DNA of 64,000 nucleotides, from positions 62,001-126,000 of the forward strand of contig NZ_AWUK01000017.1 in assembly GCF_000499205.1 (NCBI RefSeq), read 5' to 3'. Under the pieces are notes generated by a model. The model saw only the letters and a program-made list of their open reading frames with translations, was not told the origin of the DNA and made no database searches. This stretch comes from Paenibacillus sp. MAEPY2. Lineage in GTDB: Bacteria; Bacillota; Bacilli; Paenibacillales; Paenibacillaceae. Shown piece after piece: positions 38,093 through 47,905 of this stretch. The position numbers and the translations under genes were made by a program. Positions within the stretch are counted from its first letter, which is position 1. Every line of letters begins with the position of its first letter.

Positions 38093-40351
38093 TTACATCG
38101 AACCGTGGAAGGTCCGGTTAATGACATCAAGTTGTTGCTCACGCGTCAGTTTGATGAAGTTAACGGCGTAACCGGATACCCGTACAGTCAGCTGTGGATA
38201 GTTTTCCGGGTGATCCATCGCGTCAATCAACTGCTGACGATCAAATACGTTCACGTTCAGATGGTGTGCCCCTTGACCAAAATAACCGTCCATCATGGCA
38301 ACCAGATTGGATTTGCGTGTGTCTGACTCTTTTCCGAGTGCTTTAGGCACGATGGAGAATGTGTTAGAAATTCCATCAAGGCTGTGTTCGTACGGCAGTT
38401 TGGCTACTGAGCCAAGGGATGCCAATGCACCTTTTTTATCCCGACCATGCATTGGGTTCGCCCCAGGTGCAAACGGTTCGCCTGCTTTACGGCCATCCGG
38501 TGTTGTACCTGTTTTCTTGCCGTACACTACGTTCGATGTGATCGTCAGTACCGATTGAGTTGGAATTGCATTACGATATGCTTTGTGTTTGCGAATCATG
38601 CCCATGAAGCTTTCCACCAGTTCAACCGCGATGCTGTCAACACTGTCTTCATTGTTACCGTAACAAGGGAATTCGCCTTCAATTTCAAAATCAATTGCGA
38701 TGCCTTGTTCGTTGCGGATCGGTTTGACTTTAGCATACTTGATTGCACTCAGGGAATCTGCTGCAACCGAGAGACCAGCAATACCACAAGCCATCGTACG
38801 AACGATGTCACGATCATGCAGGGCCATTTCGATACGCTCGTAGCTGTATTTGTCATGCATGTAGTGAATGACGTTGAGTGAGTTCATATACAGTTTGGCA
38901 AGCCATTCCATCATCGGTTTGAAACGTTTCATCACTTCATTGTAATCCAGAACTTCGCTCGTAATTGCTGGATATTCAGGGCCGACTTGTGCACCCGATT
39001 TCTCGTCACGACCGCCGTTGATTGCATACAGCAATGCTTTTGCCAGGTTGGCACGAGCGCCAAAGAACTGCATTTGTTTCCCGATCTTCATCGCAGATAC
39101 GCAGCAAGCAATACCGTAATCGTCTCCGTAGATTGGACGCATCAGATCATCATTTTCGTACTGGATGGAGCTCGTTTCAATCGATATCTTCGTACAGTAT
39201 TGTTTGAACGCTTCCGGAAGCTTGATGGACCAGAGTACAGTCAGGTTCGGCTCAGGTGCAGGACCGAGGTTGTTCAGGGTATGCAGGAAACGGAAGCTGT
39301 TTTTCGTAACACGGGTTTCTCCATTTACGGACATACCGCCGATGGATTCGGTTACCCATGTTGGGTCTCCACTGAACAATTCGTTATAATCCGGCGTACG
39401 CAGGAACTTAACAATCCGCAGTTTCATTACAAAATGGTCCACCAGTTCCTGAGCTTGTTCCTCAGTTAGCAAGCCTTCTTGCAAATCACGTTCGATGTAA
39501 ATATCAAGGAAGGAAGAAACACGTCCAAGGGACATCGCCGCACCGTTTTGCTCTTTGATCGCAGCCAGGTAACCGAAGTAGAGCCATTGGAACGCTTCTT
39601 TTGCGGTTGTAGCTGGCAAGGAAATATCGAAACCGTGCATTTCACCCAGTTGTTTCAATTCCTGCAATGCACGGATCTGTTCAGACAGTTCTTCACGCAG
39701 GCGAATGACATCTTCATCAATCACATCGACTTCAAGTGCATTCAGTTCGCCTTTTTTATTCCGAATCAGGAAGTCCACGCCATAGAGAGCTACCCGGCGA
39801 TAGTCACCGATGATCCGGCCACGGCCGTAAGCATCCGGCAGACCGGTAATAATGCCTGCTTTACGTGCTGCACGCATGTCGGATGTATAAGCATCAAATA
39901 CGCCTTGGTTATGTGTTTTGCGGATGTTCGTAAATATATCAATGACGCCTTGTGGCATCTCAAAACCATAAGCTTCACAAGCATCAATCATCATGCGAAT
40001 TCCACCAAATGGCTGAATGGAACGTTTGAATGGAGCATCCGTTTGAACACCAACAATCTGTTCTTTGGATTTATCCAGATAACCGGGTTGGTGAGAAACA
40101 ATCGTTGCTGGCGTATTTACGTCAACATCGAGTACCCCCCCGTTATCGCGTTCTTTTTTGGTAAGATCGGAAACGATATCCCATAACTCTTTCGTATTTT
40201 GGGTTGCACCTGCAAGAAATGCTTCGTCGCCATAGTAGGGTGATAAGTTGCGTGCCAGAAAATCATTCACATCTACGGATTTCGTCCATGTTCCTTTGGT
40301 AAAGTTTCTCCAGCCTGTTTGTTGTTTGACATCTTTTTCGATCACCGACAT
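38093..40351 (-). CDS. pflB: Formate C-acetyltransferase (pyruvate formate-lyase)
   Basis: 752 residues from ATG 40351 with GGAGGG upstream. Active-site adjacent cysteines in [13 protein letters not shown] (about 417-418) and the glycyl-radical loop [20 protein letters not shown] near the C-terminus (Gly about residue 727). Converts pyruvate and CoA to acetyl-CoA and formate in fermentation; oxygen-sensitive. Preceded by two Fnr-type palindromes and followed by pflA. Confidence 0.97.
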   Translation of the reverse strand: MSVIEKDVKQQTGWRNFTKGTWTKSVDVNDFLARNLSPYYGDEAFLAGATQNTKELWDIVSDLTKKERDNGGVLDVDVNTPATIVSHQPGYLDKSKEQIVGVQTDAPFKRSIQPFGGIRMMIDACEAYGFEMPQGVIDIFTNIRKTHNQGVFDAYTSDMRAARKAGIITGLPDAYGRGRIIGDYRRVALYGVDFLIRNKKGELNALEVDVIDEDVIRLREELSEQIRALQELKQLGEMHGFDISLPATTAKEAFQWLYFGYLAAIKEQNGAAMSLGRVSSFLDIYIERDLQEGLLTEEQAQELVDHFVMKLRIVKFLRTPDYNELFSGDPTWVTESIGGMSVNGETRVTKNSFRFLHTLNNLGPAPEPNLTVLWSIKLPEAFKQYCTKISIETSSIQYENDDLMRPIYGDDYGIACCVSAMKIGKQMQFFGARANLAKALLYAINGGRDEKSGAQVGPEYPAITSEVLDYNEVMKRFKPMMEWLAKLYMNSLNVIHYMHDKYSYERIEMALHDRDIVRTMACGIAGLSVAADSLSAIKYAKVKPIRNEQGIAIDFEIEGEFPCYGNNEDSVDSIAVELVESFMGMIRKHKAYRNAIPTQSVLTITSNVVYGKKTGTTPDGRKAGEPFAPGANPMHGRDKKGALASLGSVAKLPYEHSLDGISNTFSIVPKALGKESDTRKSNLVAMMDGYFGQGAHHLNVNVFDRQQLIDAMDHPENYPQLTVRVSGYAVNFIKLTREQQLDVINRTFHGSM

Positions 40352-40433
40352 AGTAATCCCTCCACAAATTTGGATTTCCGGACACATGACAGGATGCTTC
40401 ACTCGTCTCATCTGTGCCCAAAGCCGCGATTAA

Positions 40434-40449
40434 TGTGATAAATTTCACA
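40434..40449 (-). promoter_or_regulatory. Fnr box proximal to pflB
   Basis: TGTGATAAATTTCACA, a perfect TGTGA-N6-TCACA palindrome. Its centre lies ~70 bases downstream of the start site predicted from the distal box, so it may repress or serve a second promoter. Confidence 0.75.
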
Positions 40450-40517
40450 TGTGAGCCGGAACATGTTCTCTCTACTTGGGAACCGGAACCGCGGATGAAT
40501 GTTTTTCTTACATTTTC

Positions 40518-40560
40518 AGTATACGTCTTCGCTCTTTCAACATCTGTGATTTATATCACA
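40518..40560 (-). promoter_or_regulatory. Fnr-activated promoter of pflB
   Basis: TGTGATTTATATCACA (40560-40545), then 21 bases, then TATACT (40523-40518). This puts the Fnr box centre at about -41.5, the class II activation position. The same geometry is seen upstream of adhE. Confidence 0.8.
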
Positions 40561-40643
40561 AAGTTTGTGACCATCCTCACTTCGCCTATGCTGTATCAAG
40601 GTGAAGTGAACAATTTACACAGGATCACTGCGTGGCAGAACAA

Positions 40644-40772
40644 CCTTCCAATCGCTGTTATCCCCAGATTTTTTTGATCCCCTTTGAAAAAGGTTAAATC
40701 CGGGGATAAAGGCGAACGCTTCGCTTTTTCAGGTTATTTCTCCCCCTACGTTGTCGTGTAAAGTGTTAAATT
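40644..40772 (+). repeat. Dispersed structured repeat, copy B
   Basis: CCTTCCAATCGCTG, then arms TTATCCCCAGATTT (40658-40671) and AAATCCGGGGATAA (40696-40709) with one mismatch, an inner CCTTT/AAAGG stem, then the flank AGGCGAACGCTTCGCTTTTTCAG and a tail ending GTGTAAAGTGTTAAATT. Matches copies A and C. Located between pflB and adhE. Confidence 0.8.
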
Positions 40773-40817
40773 CAATGGCTACCCCAAGGATTCCGTTTAC
40801 CTTTTTACAGAAAAGAC

Positions 40818-40852
40818 AGCAATCGGGGCTCCCCATTTCGGGGAACCCTGAC
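40818..40852 (-). terminator. Terminator after adhE
   Basis: GGGTTCCCC-GAAAT-GGGGAGCCCC hairpin on the minus strand followed by GATTGCTGTCTTTTC, about 35 bases beyond the adhE stop. Confidence 0.75.
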
Positions 40853-40886
40853 TATATCTGCCTAAATCCTGCTGTTGCTTTAATTG

Positions 40887-43499
40887 TTATTCAAACTTGC
40901 CGTAGAATGCGTTGCGGTATACATCTGCCAGTTCAGTTACGAGCGGCATTTTTGGATTGGCTGTTGTACATTGGTCCTCGAATGCGCGGTCTGCCAGATA
41001 ATCGACATGTGCTTCAAAATCTTTGGCGTCAAATCCGATTTCCTGGAACGATTCTTCAATACCCAATGTTTTGTTCAGTTTGCGAATCGCATTGATGAGA
41101 CTGGTAACCCCTTCTTCTGTCGTACGTGCAGGCAATCCCAGAATGCGGGCAATCTCGGCATAGCGCTCATCTGCAACAAAGTGCGAATATTTCGGGAACG
41201 ATGCAAACTTCGTCGGTTTTTTCGCATTGTAGCGAATAACGTGCGGCATCAGGATCGCATTGGTACGTCCATGTGCGGTATGGTACTGACCGCCCCATTT
41301 ATGTGCCAAGCTGTGGTTGATGCCCAGGAATGCGTTGGCAAAAGCCATACCGGCAATTGTCGAAGCATTATGCATTTTCTCACGAGCCAATTTGTCACCT
41401 TGCAGCGCCGATTGCTCGAGATACTGGAATACCAGTTGAATTGCTTTGATTGCGAGACCATCCGTGTAATCATTCGCCATGACGGATACATATGCTTCAA
41501 TGGCGTGAGTCAATACGTCCATACCTGTATCCGCTACAGCGGTTTTAGGCAGAGAGTATACGAATTCCGGGTCTACGATGGCTACGTCTGGTGTTAACTC
41601 GTAGTCTGCCAGCGGATATTTGGTATTCCCTTGGTTTTTGTCTGTGATGACCGCGAACGATGTTACTTCCGAACCTGTGCCCGAAGTTGTCGGGATGGCT
41701 ACGAATTTCGCTTTTATGCCGAGACGTGGATATTTGTAGATCCGTTTGCGGATATCCATGAATTTTTGTTTCAAGTCGTTGAAGTCTGTGTCCGGATATT
41801 CATAGAACAACCACATCGCTTTGGCAGCATCCATCGGTGATCCCCCGCCGAGTGCGATAATGCAGTCTGGCTGGAAGCGGCGCATCATTTCCGTACCGCG
41901 GTCTACCGTTGTTGTCGATGGATCGGGTTCTACATCAGAGAACACTTCAATGGCTACTGGCATTTGACGTTGACGCAGATAGTGCTCTACTTTTTCCACA
42001 TAACCGAGTTTGACCATCATGGCATCCGTAATAATAGCTACGCGTGTGATGTCCGGCATTTTGGCAAGATACTGTGTTGCACCTTTTTCGAAGTAGACTT
42101 TGTTCGGCACTTTGAACCACTGCATATTCACGGTACGGCGAGCCACCCTTTTCACGTTGATTAAGTTCACAGCGGTTACGTTGGAAGAAGTCGAGTTACG
42201 TCCGTACGATCCGCAGCCCAGTGTCAGTGACGGCATGTTGGTGTTGTAGATGTCACCAATGGCGCCGTGCGTGGATGGTGAATTCACGATAATCCGTCCG
42301 GTTTGCAGACGATCTGCGAATTTGCCAATCACTTCTTCGTTCGTCGAATGAATAACCGAGGAGTGACCCATGCCGCCAAAAGCAACCACTTCTGCTGCAC
42401 GCTCAATCCCTTCGGCTGCCGTTTTCACTTTGTAACAAGCCAGTACCGGGCTTAGTTTTTCAGCCGACAATGGGAATTTCGTGCCTACACCTTCAATCTC
42501 GGCTACGAGAATTTTGGTGCCAGCAGGAACCTCGATACCGCACATTTGAGCAATGCTGACTGCAGATTGGCCCACAATCGCCGGATTCACTGCACATTTC
42601 TCAGCGTTAATCGCACCTGCAGTCAATTTCGCAGCCTCATCCTTGTTAACAAAGTAACAACCGTTGGCGATCATTTTCTTTTTCACCTGATCAAAGATCG
42701 GTTCCTCGATGATGACCGCTTGCTCGGAAGCACAGATCATGCCGTTATCGAACGATTTGGACAAAATCAGATCCGTTACCGCTTGATTGATATCTGCACT
42801 TTTTTCAATAAAGCAAGGTACGTTCCCTGGCCCTACGCCCAGTGCCGGTTTACCACAGCTGTATGCTGCCCGTACCATGCCTGATCCGCCTGTTGCCAGA
42901 ATGAGCGCCACATCATTATGATTCATCAGCGCATTTGTGCGATCCATGGAAGGATCGTCAATCCACTGGATACAATCTGCTGGAGCTCCATGCTTCACTG
43001 CAGCATCAAGCAGAATTTTGGCGGCTTCCCGGCTACAGTTCTGTGCAGATGGGTGGAAACCGAAGATGATCGGGTTACGCGTTTTGATGGAAATCAGTGC
43101 TTTGAACATCGTAGTGGATGTCGGATTCGTTACCGGGGTAATCCCCATGATGATGCCGACAGGCTCCGCAATTTTCTGGAAGCTTTCGTATTCGTTATCT
43201 TCAATAACCCCTACTGTTTTGTCATATTTGATGCTATGATACACATATTCTGTTGCAAATATATTTTTGGTGATTTTATCCTCATACACACCCCGGCCTG
43301 TTTCTTCCACGGCCATTTTGGCGAGCATCATATGTTTGTCCAGACCTGCCAGCGCCATTGCTTGCACGATGCGGTCAATCTGTTTCTGATCCATGGACAT
43401 GAATGCTGCGTGTGCTTTATTCGCTTTGTCAATTAACGTTTGAATATACTGACCTGCTGTCGGTTCTTTTACTGGGGCGACTTCGTTCTTTACAGCCAT
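40887..43499 (-). CDS. adhE: Bifunctional acetaldehyde-CoA/alcohol dehydrogenase
   Basis: 870 residues from ATG 43499 (GGAGG nine bases upstream). N-terminal CoA-acylating aldehyde dehydrogenase (about 1-440) with the catalytic Cys in [14 protein letters not shown]-terminal iron-type alcohol dehydrogenase (about 455-870) with [10 protein letters not shown] for NAD and the iron ligands in HALEAYVS-type and [21 protein letters not shown] segments. Reduces acetyl-CoA to ethanol, oxidising two NADH. Works with pflBA in mixed-acid fermentation. Behind an Fnr-type promoter. Confidence 0.97.
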   Translation of the reverse strand: MAVKNEVAPVKEPTAGQYIQTLIDKANKAHAAFMSMDQKQIDRIVQAMALAGLDKHMMLAKMAVEETGRGVYEDKITKNIFATEYVYHSIKYDKTVGVIEDNEYESFQKIAEPVGIIMGITPVTNPTSTTMFKALISIKTRNPIIFGFHPSAQNCSREAAKILLDAAVKHGAPADCIQWIDDPSMDRTNALMNHNDVALILATGGSGMVRAAYSCGKPALGVGPGNVPCFIEKSADINQAVTDLILSKSFDNGMICASEQAVIIEEPIFDQVKKKMIANGCYFVNKDEAAKLTAGAINAEKCAVNPAIVGQSAVSIAQMCGIEVPAGTKILVAEIEGVGTKFPLSAEKLSPVLACYKVKTAAEGIERAAEVVAFGGMGHSSVIHSTNEEVIGKFADRLQTGRIIVNSPSTHGAIGDIYNTNMPSLTLGCGSYGRNSTSSNVTAVNLINVKRVARRTVNMQWFKVPNKVYFEKGATQYLAKMPDITRVAIITDAMMVKLGYVEKVEHYLRQRQMPVAIEVFSDVEPDPSTTTVDRGTEMMRRFQPDCIIALGGGSPMDAAKAMWLFYEYPDTDFNDLKQKFMDIRKRIYKYPRLGIKAKFVAIPTTSGTGSEVTSFAVITDKNQGNTKYPLADYELTPDVAIVDPEFVYSLPKTAVADTGMDVLTHAIEAYVSVMANDYTDGLAIKAIQLVFQYLEQSALQGDKLAREKMHNASTIAGMAFANAFLGINHSLAHKWGGQYHTAHGRTNAILMPHVIRYNAKKPTKFASFPKYSHFVADERYAEIARILGLPARTTEEGVTSLINAIRKLNKTLGIEESFQEIGFDAKDFEAHVDYLADRAFEDQCTTANPKMPLVTELADVYRNAFYGKFE

Positions 43500-43553
43500 C
43501 TCCCTCATCCTCCTAAAGGTTCATATTGGTTTGTCTCTCTTCTTTACATTCAC

Positions 43554-43596
43554 ATCGTATCATGGGTAAAGGGTAAATTATGTGATTTTTTTCACA
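43554..43596 (-). promoter_or_regulatory. Fnr-activated promoter of adhE
   Basis: TGTGATTTTTTTCACA (43596-43581), then 21 bases, then TACGAT (43559-43554): box centre at about -41.5, same spacing as at pflB. Confidence 0.78.
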
Positions 43597-43698
43597 AAGT
43601 ATAACAAATTTAATTTAAGTTTTTTAGTGTCTCCCCACCGGCCATTTACACTTCCTATTTAAATTATAGGGCTGTCAGATTCATCCTCCCCTTTAGAA

Positions 43699-43714
43699 AG
43701 TGAATTTAATCACA
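43699..43714 (+). promoter_or_regulatory. Near-match Fnr box upstream of fnr
   Basis: AGTGAATTTAATCACA, nine of ten conserved positions of TGTGA-N6-TCACA. Centre about 81 bases before the start site expected from TATACT at 43776-43781. Suggests autoregulation. Confidence 0.5.
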
Positions 43715-43775
43715 ATGTTTGAAATTTCGCCATTTTTACCCCCTTTCCATGCCCCTCAAACGGCAAGATAAGGTA

Positions 43776-43902
43776 TATACTGAACTTAAAAATTGAACCA
43801 CCGCAATTTGTACCGTCCTTCCCGGCCGAGATGACCCTGATCAGGACGGCAACGGTTTGCGGCGAACCACGGGGGCCGGACCAAGCTACAGAAGGTCGTC
43901 CG
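43776..43902 (+). promoter_or_regulatory. fnr promoter and structured leader
   Basis: A TATACT -10 (43776-43781; weak -35) is followed by a leader of about 140 bases. It folds as CCGCAA (43801-43806) with TTGCGG (43857-43862) enclosing CCGTCCT (43813-43819) with AGGACGG (43843-43849), plus a second hairpin CGGACC / GGTCGTCCG (about 43876-43902) just before the ribosome site. Function unknown. Confidence 0.5.
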
Positions 43903-43927
43903 ATGGACACAAAGGGGAGATAGACTT

Positions 43928-44644
43928 ATGAGAGAACAACTGAGTGTACTGGAAAAACGCGGCAATACCAACTGTTTCTCGGAAGCGAATTTCAACCATC
44001 TGCTCGTAACGATGAAGGACAGAACCTATCCGGAAGGAACCCATCTGTATTGGGAAGGAGATGTCTCTGACAAACTTTATTATATGAAACGGGGCCGGGC
44101 ACAGATTACCAAATCCACGGATGAAGGCAAGGAATTGATTATGTACATGTATCAGTCCGGGGATATGATTGGTCAGGCTGACCCGTTCTTCGGGTCCAAA
44201 CACAGCTTCTCGGCCGAGGTACTTGAGGATAGTGAGATCGGAGTACTGGAGCACAAAGACCTGGAAATGCTGATCTGCCAACATTGCGACTTCGCCATCG
44301 ATTTTATGAAATGGATGGGTATCCATCACCGGTTGACCCAGACAAAATTCCGTGATTTGATGTTATATGGCAAACCTGGCGCGCTCTGCTCCACGCTGAT
44401 TCGGTTATCCAATTCCTATGGTGAGCCTCATGGAGATCATGTCATCATTCATAAAAAAATAACCCACACGGATTTGTCCAATATGATTGGAGCGACCCGT
44501 GAAAGTGTCAACCGCATGTTAAGCGATCTGCGTAAAAAAGATGCCATTGAATATGACAACGGTATGATCGTCATCAAGGATCTGCACATGCTGCAGGGCA
44601 TTTGCCACTGTGAACTGTGTCCTAACGAGATTTGCCGGATCTGA
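43928..44644 (+). CDS. fnr: Anaerobic regulator Fnr, Crp family
   Basis: 238 residues. N-terminal cyclic-nucleotide-type beta roll (about 30-130, YPEGTHLYWEGDVSDKLYYMKRGRAQI), long dimer helix, and C-terminal helix-turn-helix (THTDLSNMIGATRESVNRMLSDLRKK). The tail LHMLQGICHCELCPNEICRI has the Cys pattern that in Bacillus Fnr binds a [4Fe-4S] cluster at the C-terminus (Cys-X2-Cys-X4-Cys), not the N-terminal cluster of E. coli Fnr. It is an oxygen sensor that activates fermentation genes; three matching boxes are next to it. ATG with AAGGGGAGA upstream. Confidence 0.92.
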   Translation: MREQLSVLEKRGNTNCFSEANFNHLLVTMKDRTYPEGTHLYWEGDVSDKLYYMKRGRAQITKSTDEGKELIMYMYQSGDMIGQADPFFGSKHSFSAEVLEDSEIGVLEHKDLEMLICQHCDFAIDFMKWMGIHHRLTQTKFRDLMLYGKPGALCSTLIRLSNSYGEPHGDHVIIHKKITHTDLSNMIGATRESVNRMLSDLRKKDAIEYDNGMIVIKDLHMLQGICHCELCPNEICRI

Positions 44645-44682
44645 TGCTTTCCCGGCCCTTGCCTCCCCTTATATGCAAATGA

Positions 44683-44719
44683 AAAAAGCCCAATCTTCCT
44701 TACAGAAGATGGGCTTTTG
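44683..44719. terminator. Bidirectional terminator between fnr and the lipoprotein gene
   Basis: AAAAGCCCAATCTTC (44684-44698) / GAAGATGGGCTTTT (44705-44718), A- and T-runs on both sides. Confidence 0.88.
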
Positions 44720-44725
44720 TTATGC

Positions 44726-45439
44726 TTAAGATACAGTAGTCAACTCGAGCTTTACTGCATCACGTGGATTCAACTTCATGTCCAAACCGTTTTCCATCAG
44801 TTCCTTGTCATTCACCATGATCATCCAGCGTTGGTTCATCCGGGGAATTACATTTTCAACGGAAACAACAAATTTGTTGTTCTCCGACATTCTTACAATC
44901 CCACTGGACTTTAATACATCACGCACCGTACATTCCTGAACATACACCCCGGCATATTGACGATTGAGATTCGGCATAATATTTCCGCCGCTCACCTTGA
45001 GCAATGTTGTTTGGTAAGCAACATCGTCTCCCCCATTGTCAGCGGCTTTCACATATATGATCACTTCATCTTTGGCATGAAGCTCCATGTCCCACTTTTC
45101 GGGGTCAATATCCTTGCCGTTCAGTTTGACAGCCCAGCTGAGAGAGGAATCCAACGAAACTTCCCCAACGGATTGGATCCGCTTTCCATCTGCCGTAAAA
45201 TCAACAAGTCCACTGTTCAATAGTGCTTTCTTGAGCGTCAGACCTTCACTAAAATCTCTCTTAATAGACTTCGTTGCGTCAGGCAAAAAAGTACTGCCAT
45301 CCACTGCCACTGTAATTGTATTCTGTGATTCGGTCTCTTTGACGATAGGCTGTTCGGAAGGCTGTGTCTCGCTACACCCGGCCAATATAACCAGAATAAG
45401 CAGACATATACCTATGTAACCGGGGATTCTCTTCTTCAT
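44726..45439 (-). CDS. Lipoprotein with two DUF4430-like domains
   Basis: 237 residues from ATG 45439 (GGGTGGTG upstream; the long upstream reading frame has no site). Lipobox LILVILAGCSETQ (Cys about residue 20). Two copies of a ~85-residue beta-grasp module, each with a TLKKALLNSGLVDF- or VRDVLKSSGIVRM-type helix and a WAVKLNGKDID- or WMIMVNDKELM-type strand; this is the transcobalamin-like DUF4430 pattern. Surface-attached; ligand unknown. No transporter gene next to it. Confidence 0.8.
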   Translation of the reverse strand: MKKRIPGYIGICLLILVILAGCSETQPSEQPIVKETESQNTITVAVDGSTFLPDATKSIKRDFSEGLTLKKALLNSGLVDFTADGKRIQSVGEVSLDSSLSWAVKLNGKDIDPEKWDMELHAKDEVIIYVKAADNGGDDVAYQTTLLKVSGGNIMPNLNRQYAGVYVQECTVRDVLKSSGIVRMSENNKFVVSVENVIPRMNQRWMIMVNDKELMENGLDMKLNPRDAVKLELTTVS

Positions 45440-45574
45440 GTAGGTAACACCACCCTGCGTAAAATCATTCACCCTGTTGTCCATAACCTCTATTATGGCA
45501 CAAAATTCATGCAAAAAAAGTGTCAATGCCGTTACTTTTCCTCGAGTAGCGTCCATAATTGGGTGGTACAACAC

Positions 45575-45598
45575 AAAGAGCCTGCAAGCAGGCTCTCT
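45575..45598 (-). terminator. Hairpin after the 45.6-46.4 kb gene
   Basis: Perfect AGAGCCTGC / GCAGGCTCT inverted repeat followed by TTTGTGTTG on the minus strand, about 40 bases beyond the stop. T run is short. Confidence 0.6.
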
Positions 45599-45634
45599 GG
45601 CTCCAATCATCACTACAGTCTATTAGGTACGTTA

Positions 45635-46366
45635 TTACTGGACACAAGCCTGCATATAGGTGCGGCCTCCGTCTCCATCCTTCAGATACGGATTAAGTCC
45701 AAAGAACTGTTCCTCCGACACATACACCCCTGTCAACAAACGCCCTTCGAGCAACCCACCGTCCACCTGTACGCAGAATGAAGGTGCATCCACATATTCC
45801 TGGTAAAGTGGAATTTGACCAGATGGATGGTGAACCTTGGAGACCTTGCCTTGCTCATGCAGCGGCCGTTCAGAGAAATAGGTAGGTACAATATAACGTG
45901 CAATCACATCCAGCTCCTGCACTGTGTAAAAGGTGTCATCACCCAGCCAGGGAGCGAACATGCGAATCTTCTCATATTGTGACCATACAATCGCCTGAAT
46001 CAGCATCTCCGCTCGAACAAAACGTCCTTCGCCCACCCCCAGATACATACGTTCTTCATGAAAGGTGGCTTCGGCCTGCACCCCGATGGAATCGGGTTGT
46101 TTCAGCTCACATCCGATACATTTCCAGCCTCTTGCTGTCTGAATCCATTTTTGCAGTACCGCCGGAGCCGTTCTCTGACCATTGCTATTCGTGGAATGAG
46201 TCTTCTCTCCTGCGACATCATCCTTCACCGACGGGGAATATACAGTGCGATTAAATAGCTCCGCAGCTTTTTTGTAGATCAGATGTACCTGAATGGATGC
46301 GCTCTCAAGTTCTGCAATATCTTGCTTGCCGTAGCGTACTTCACGGGATAAGCTTTCTTCTCTCAT
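45635..46366 (-). CDS. Hypothetical protein, possible single CXXC site
   Basis: 243 residues with a clear ribosome site (GAGGAGG nine bases before the ATG). No family recognised. Visible: an N-terminal helical part (about 1-45), a polar linker (50-65), WKCIGCELKQ (a single CXXC), and a middle/C-terminal part rich in aromatic residues (MLIQAIVWSQYEKIRMFAPWLG, VDGGLLEGRLLTGVYVS). No signal peptide or membrane segment. Codon use and site look normal, so it is probably real. No functional clue from neighbours. Confidence 0.7.
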   Translation of the reverse strand: MREESLSREVRYGKQDIAELESASIQVHLIYKKAAELFNRTVYSPSVKDDVAGEKTHSTNSNGQRTAPAVLQKWIQTARGWKCIGCELKQPDSIGVQAEATFHEERMYLGVGEGRFVRAEMLIQAIVWSQYEKIRMFAPWLGDDTFYTVQELDVIARYIVPTYFSERPLHEQGKVSKVHHPSGQIPLYQEYVDAPSFCVQVDGGLLEGRLLTGVYVSEEQFFGLNPYLKDGDGGRTYMQACVQ

Positions 46367-46460
46367 GACAAGTGGCCTCCTCGCTCCGGCCGCCTGCGGC
46401 CATTTTATTTTACAATTATACTACAACTCGCGACAACATGTGCAGAACCCTTAAGACAAA

Positions 46461-46492
46461 AACTCCTGATTTCCACTGGAAATCAAGAGCCT
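46461..46492 (-). terminator. Terminator after the HxlR regulator
   Basis: CTCTTGATTTCC / GGAAATCAGGAG hairpin followed by TTTTTG on the minus strand. Confidence 0.82.
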
Positions 46493-46534
46493 TTATCCCA
46501 TCAGTTCATTTAGTTTGAGCTAAGGAATCTGTTA

Positions 46535-46852
46535 CTACTCAACCCACTGCTCTGCCCAGTCTTGAATTTGATTCATAACGGGCTGTAGCGCCTTGCCTTT
46601 CTCTGTCAGTTCATATTCGATACGAACCGGCGTCTCTGGATAGACATGGCGGATCAGTATGCCTTCGCTCTCCAGATCCTTCATCCGCTCTGACAACATC
46701 TTGTCACTCATCGATGGAATCAGGTTGGAGATATCCTTGAATCGCTTCGAACCACTCATCAACGTTTGAATAATCAGACCGTTCCAGCGCTTACCCAGAA
46801 AGGAAAACGCTGTCTCAAAGCGCGGACACATCCGCAGATCTTGGCCTTCCAC
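46535..46852 (-). CDS. HxlR/MarR-like winged-helix regulator
   Basis: 105 residues from the GTG at 46852, which has AAGAGGTGA five bases upstream; earlier GTG codons (to 46876) are possible. HxlR pattern: CPRFETAFSFLGKRWNGLIIQTLMSGSKRFKDISNLIPSMSDKMLSERMKDLESEGIL, then RIEYELTEKGKALQPVM. The single Cys near the N-terminus is shared with redox- or aldehyde-sensing HxlR proteins. Target unknown. An AACTTACGTTTAGTTAGTA sequence just upstream has AACT/AGTT symmetry and could be its own operator. Confidence 0.88.
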   Translation of the reverse strand: MEGQDLRMCPRFETAFSFLGKRWNGLIIQTLMSGSKRFKDISNLIPSMSDKMLSERMKDLESEGILIRHVYPETPVRIEYELTEKGKALQPVMNQIQDWAEQWVE

Positions 46853-47059
46853 ATTAATCACCTCTTTAGAGATCACTCAACTTACGTTTAGTTAGTATAT
46901 TTCATAATAACATATTTAAGTCTCAAAGAAAACGTCTGCCGCTAAAAAGTTAAAATTTTAGGGGCATAACTCAACTTCGATGATACAACTCAGTATACAT
47001 CACATGGGACAGAGGAACCATGGGAAAATATCGTCTAACTCCCATGTACCTATCTTACC

Positions 47060-47112
47060 CAAAAAGAACCCAGCTGCCACAGTCATACTCGACTTGGAGA
47101 AGGGTTCTCTGG
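47060..47112 (-). terminator. Terminator after the ThuA-like gene
   Basis: GAACCC / GGGTTC outer stem with an inner AGTC / GACT stem, followed by TTTTTGG on the minus strand. Confidence 0.65.
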
Positions 47113-47152
47113 TATATCGTTTATTTATGCATTCACAAAGCCAATTTGGGGC

Positions 47153-47881
47153 TTAAACCAGTACGTTTCCAAGCGCTCTTACAGGTTCGCTGAAGCCAAA
47201 TTCCGGCTTAACGTTGCGCGCAGGATATGCCCACTTCACTCCATTGCTGATTACTTTTAGAATTTCCGGATTGTAGAAGGTCGGGTACGTTTCGTGACCT
47301 GGGCGGAAATAAAAGATTTTTCCGGAACCGCGGAGGAACGTACATCCACTCCGGAATACCTCTCCGCCTTGGAAGTTGCTTACAAACACCAGCTCATCCG
47401 GCACTGGAATATCGAAGAATTCCCCGTACATTTCTTCTTTTTCCAAAATAATCTTGCTATTGATACCCTCGGCAATCGGGTGGGACGGATTCACACACCA
47501 GATAATCTCCTGCTCATTGGCTTCACGCCATTTCAGATCACAACTTGTGCCCATCAGCGCCTTGAATGGCTTGGAGAAGTGACCGGAGTGCAGCACAATC
47601 ATTCCCATCCCATCCAGGACCCGCTGTGCAACCTTCTGGGTAATCTCATCGCTCACACGATCATGTGCCATATGTCCCCACCATATAAGCACATCTGTAG
47701 AATTCAGCACCTCATCACTTAATCCATGCTCAGGCTGATCCAGTGTTGCCGTGCGAATAGCAAAACCTTCGCCTCCCAGTCCGTTTGCCAACGCCATGTG
47801 CAAACCTTCTGGATAGACTTCTCTTACTTCATCGTGAATTTTCTCATGGACAAATTCATTCCAAATGGTGACGTTAATCAT
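47153..47881 (-). CDS. ThuA-like (trehalose utilisation) protein
   Basis: 242 residues from ATG 47881 (AGGGGGA eight bases upstream). ThuA family, a class I amidotransferase-like fold: [21 protein letters not shown] near the N-terminus, [35 protein letters not shown], and [23 protein letters not shown] at the end. In rhizobia ThuA acts with the dehydrogenase ThuB on disaccharides through 3-keto sugars. Here it is 18 bases after an isomerase-like gene and near two Gfo/Idh dehydrogenases, so a similar oxidative sugar route is likely (inference). Confidence 0.9.
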   Translation of the reverse strand: MINVTIWNEFVHEKIHDEVREVYPEGLHMALANGLGGEGFAIRTATLDQPEHGLSDEVLNSTDVLIWWGHMAHDRVSDEITQKVAQRVLDGMGMIVLHSGHFSKPFKALMGTSCDLKWREANEQEIIWCVNPSHPIAEGINSKIILEKEEMYGEFFDIPVPDELVFVSNFQGGEVFRSGCTFLRGSGKIFYFRPGHETYPTFYNPEILKVISNGVKWAYPARNVKPEFGFSEPVRALGNVLV

Positions 47882-47905
47882 ATTCAATTTCCCCCTAGTG
47901 TAACT

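Noticed and set aside
38105..43436. Long plus-strand reading frames within pflB and adhE
   Set aside because: They are complements of genuine, strongly conserved genes and have no ribosome sites; they reflect codon bias.
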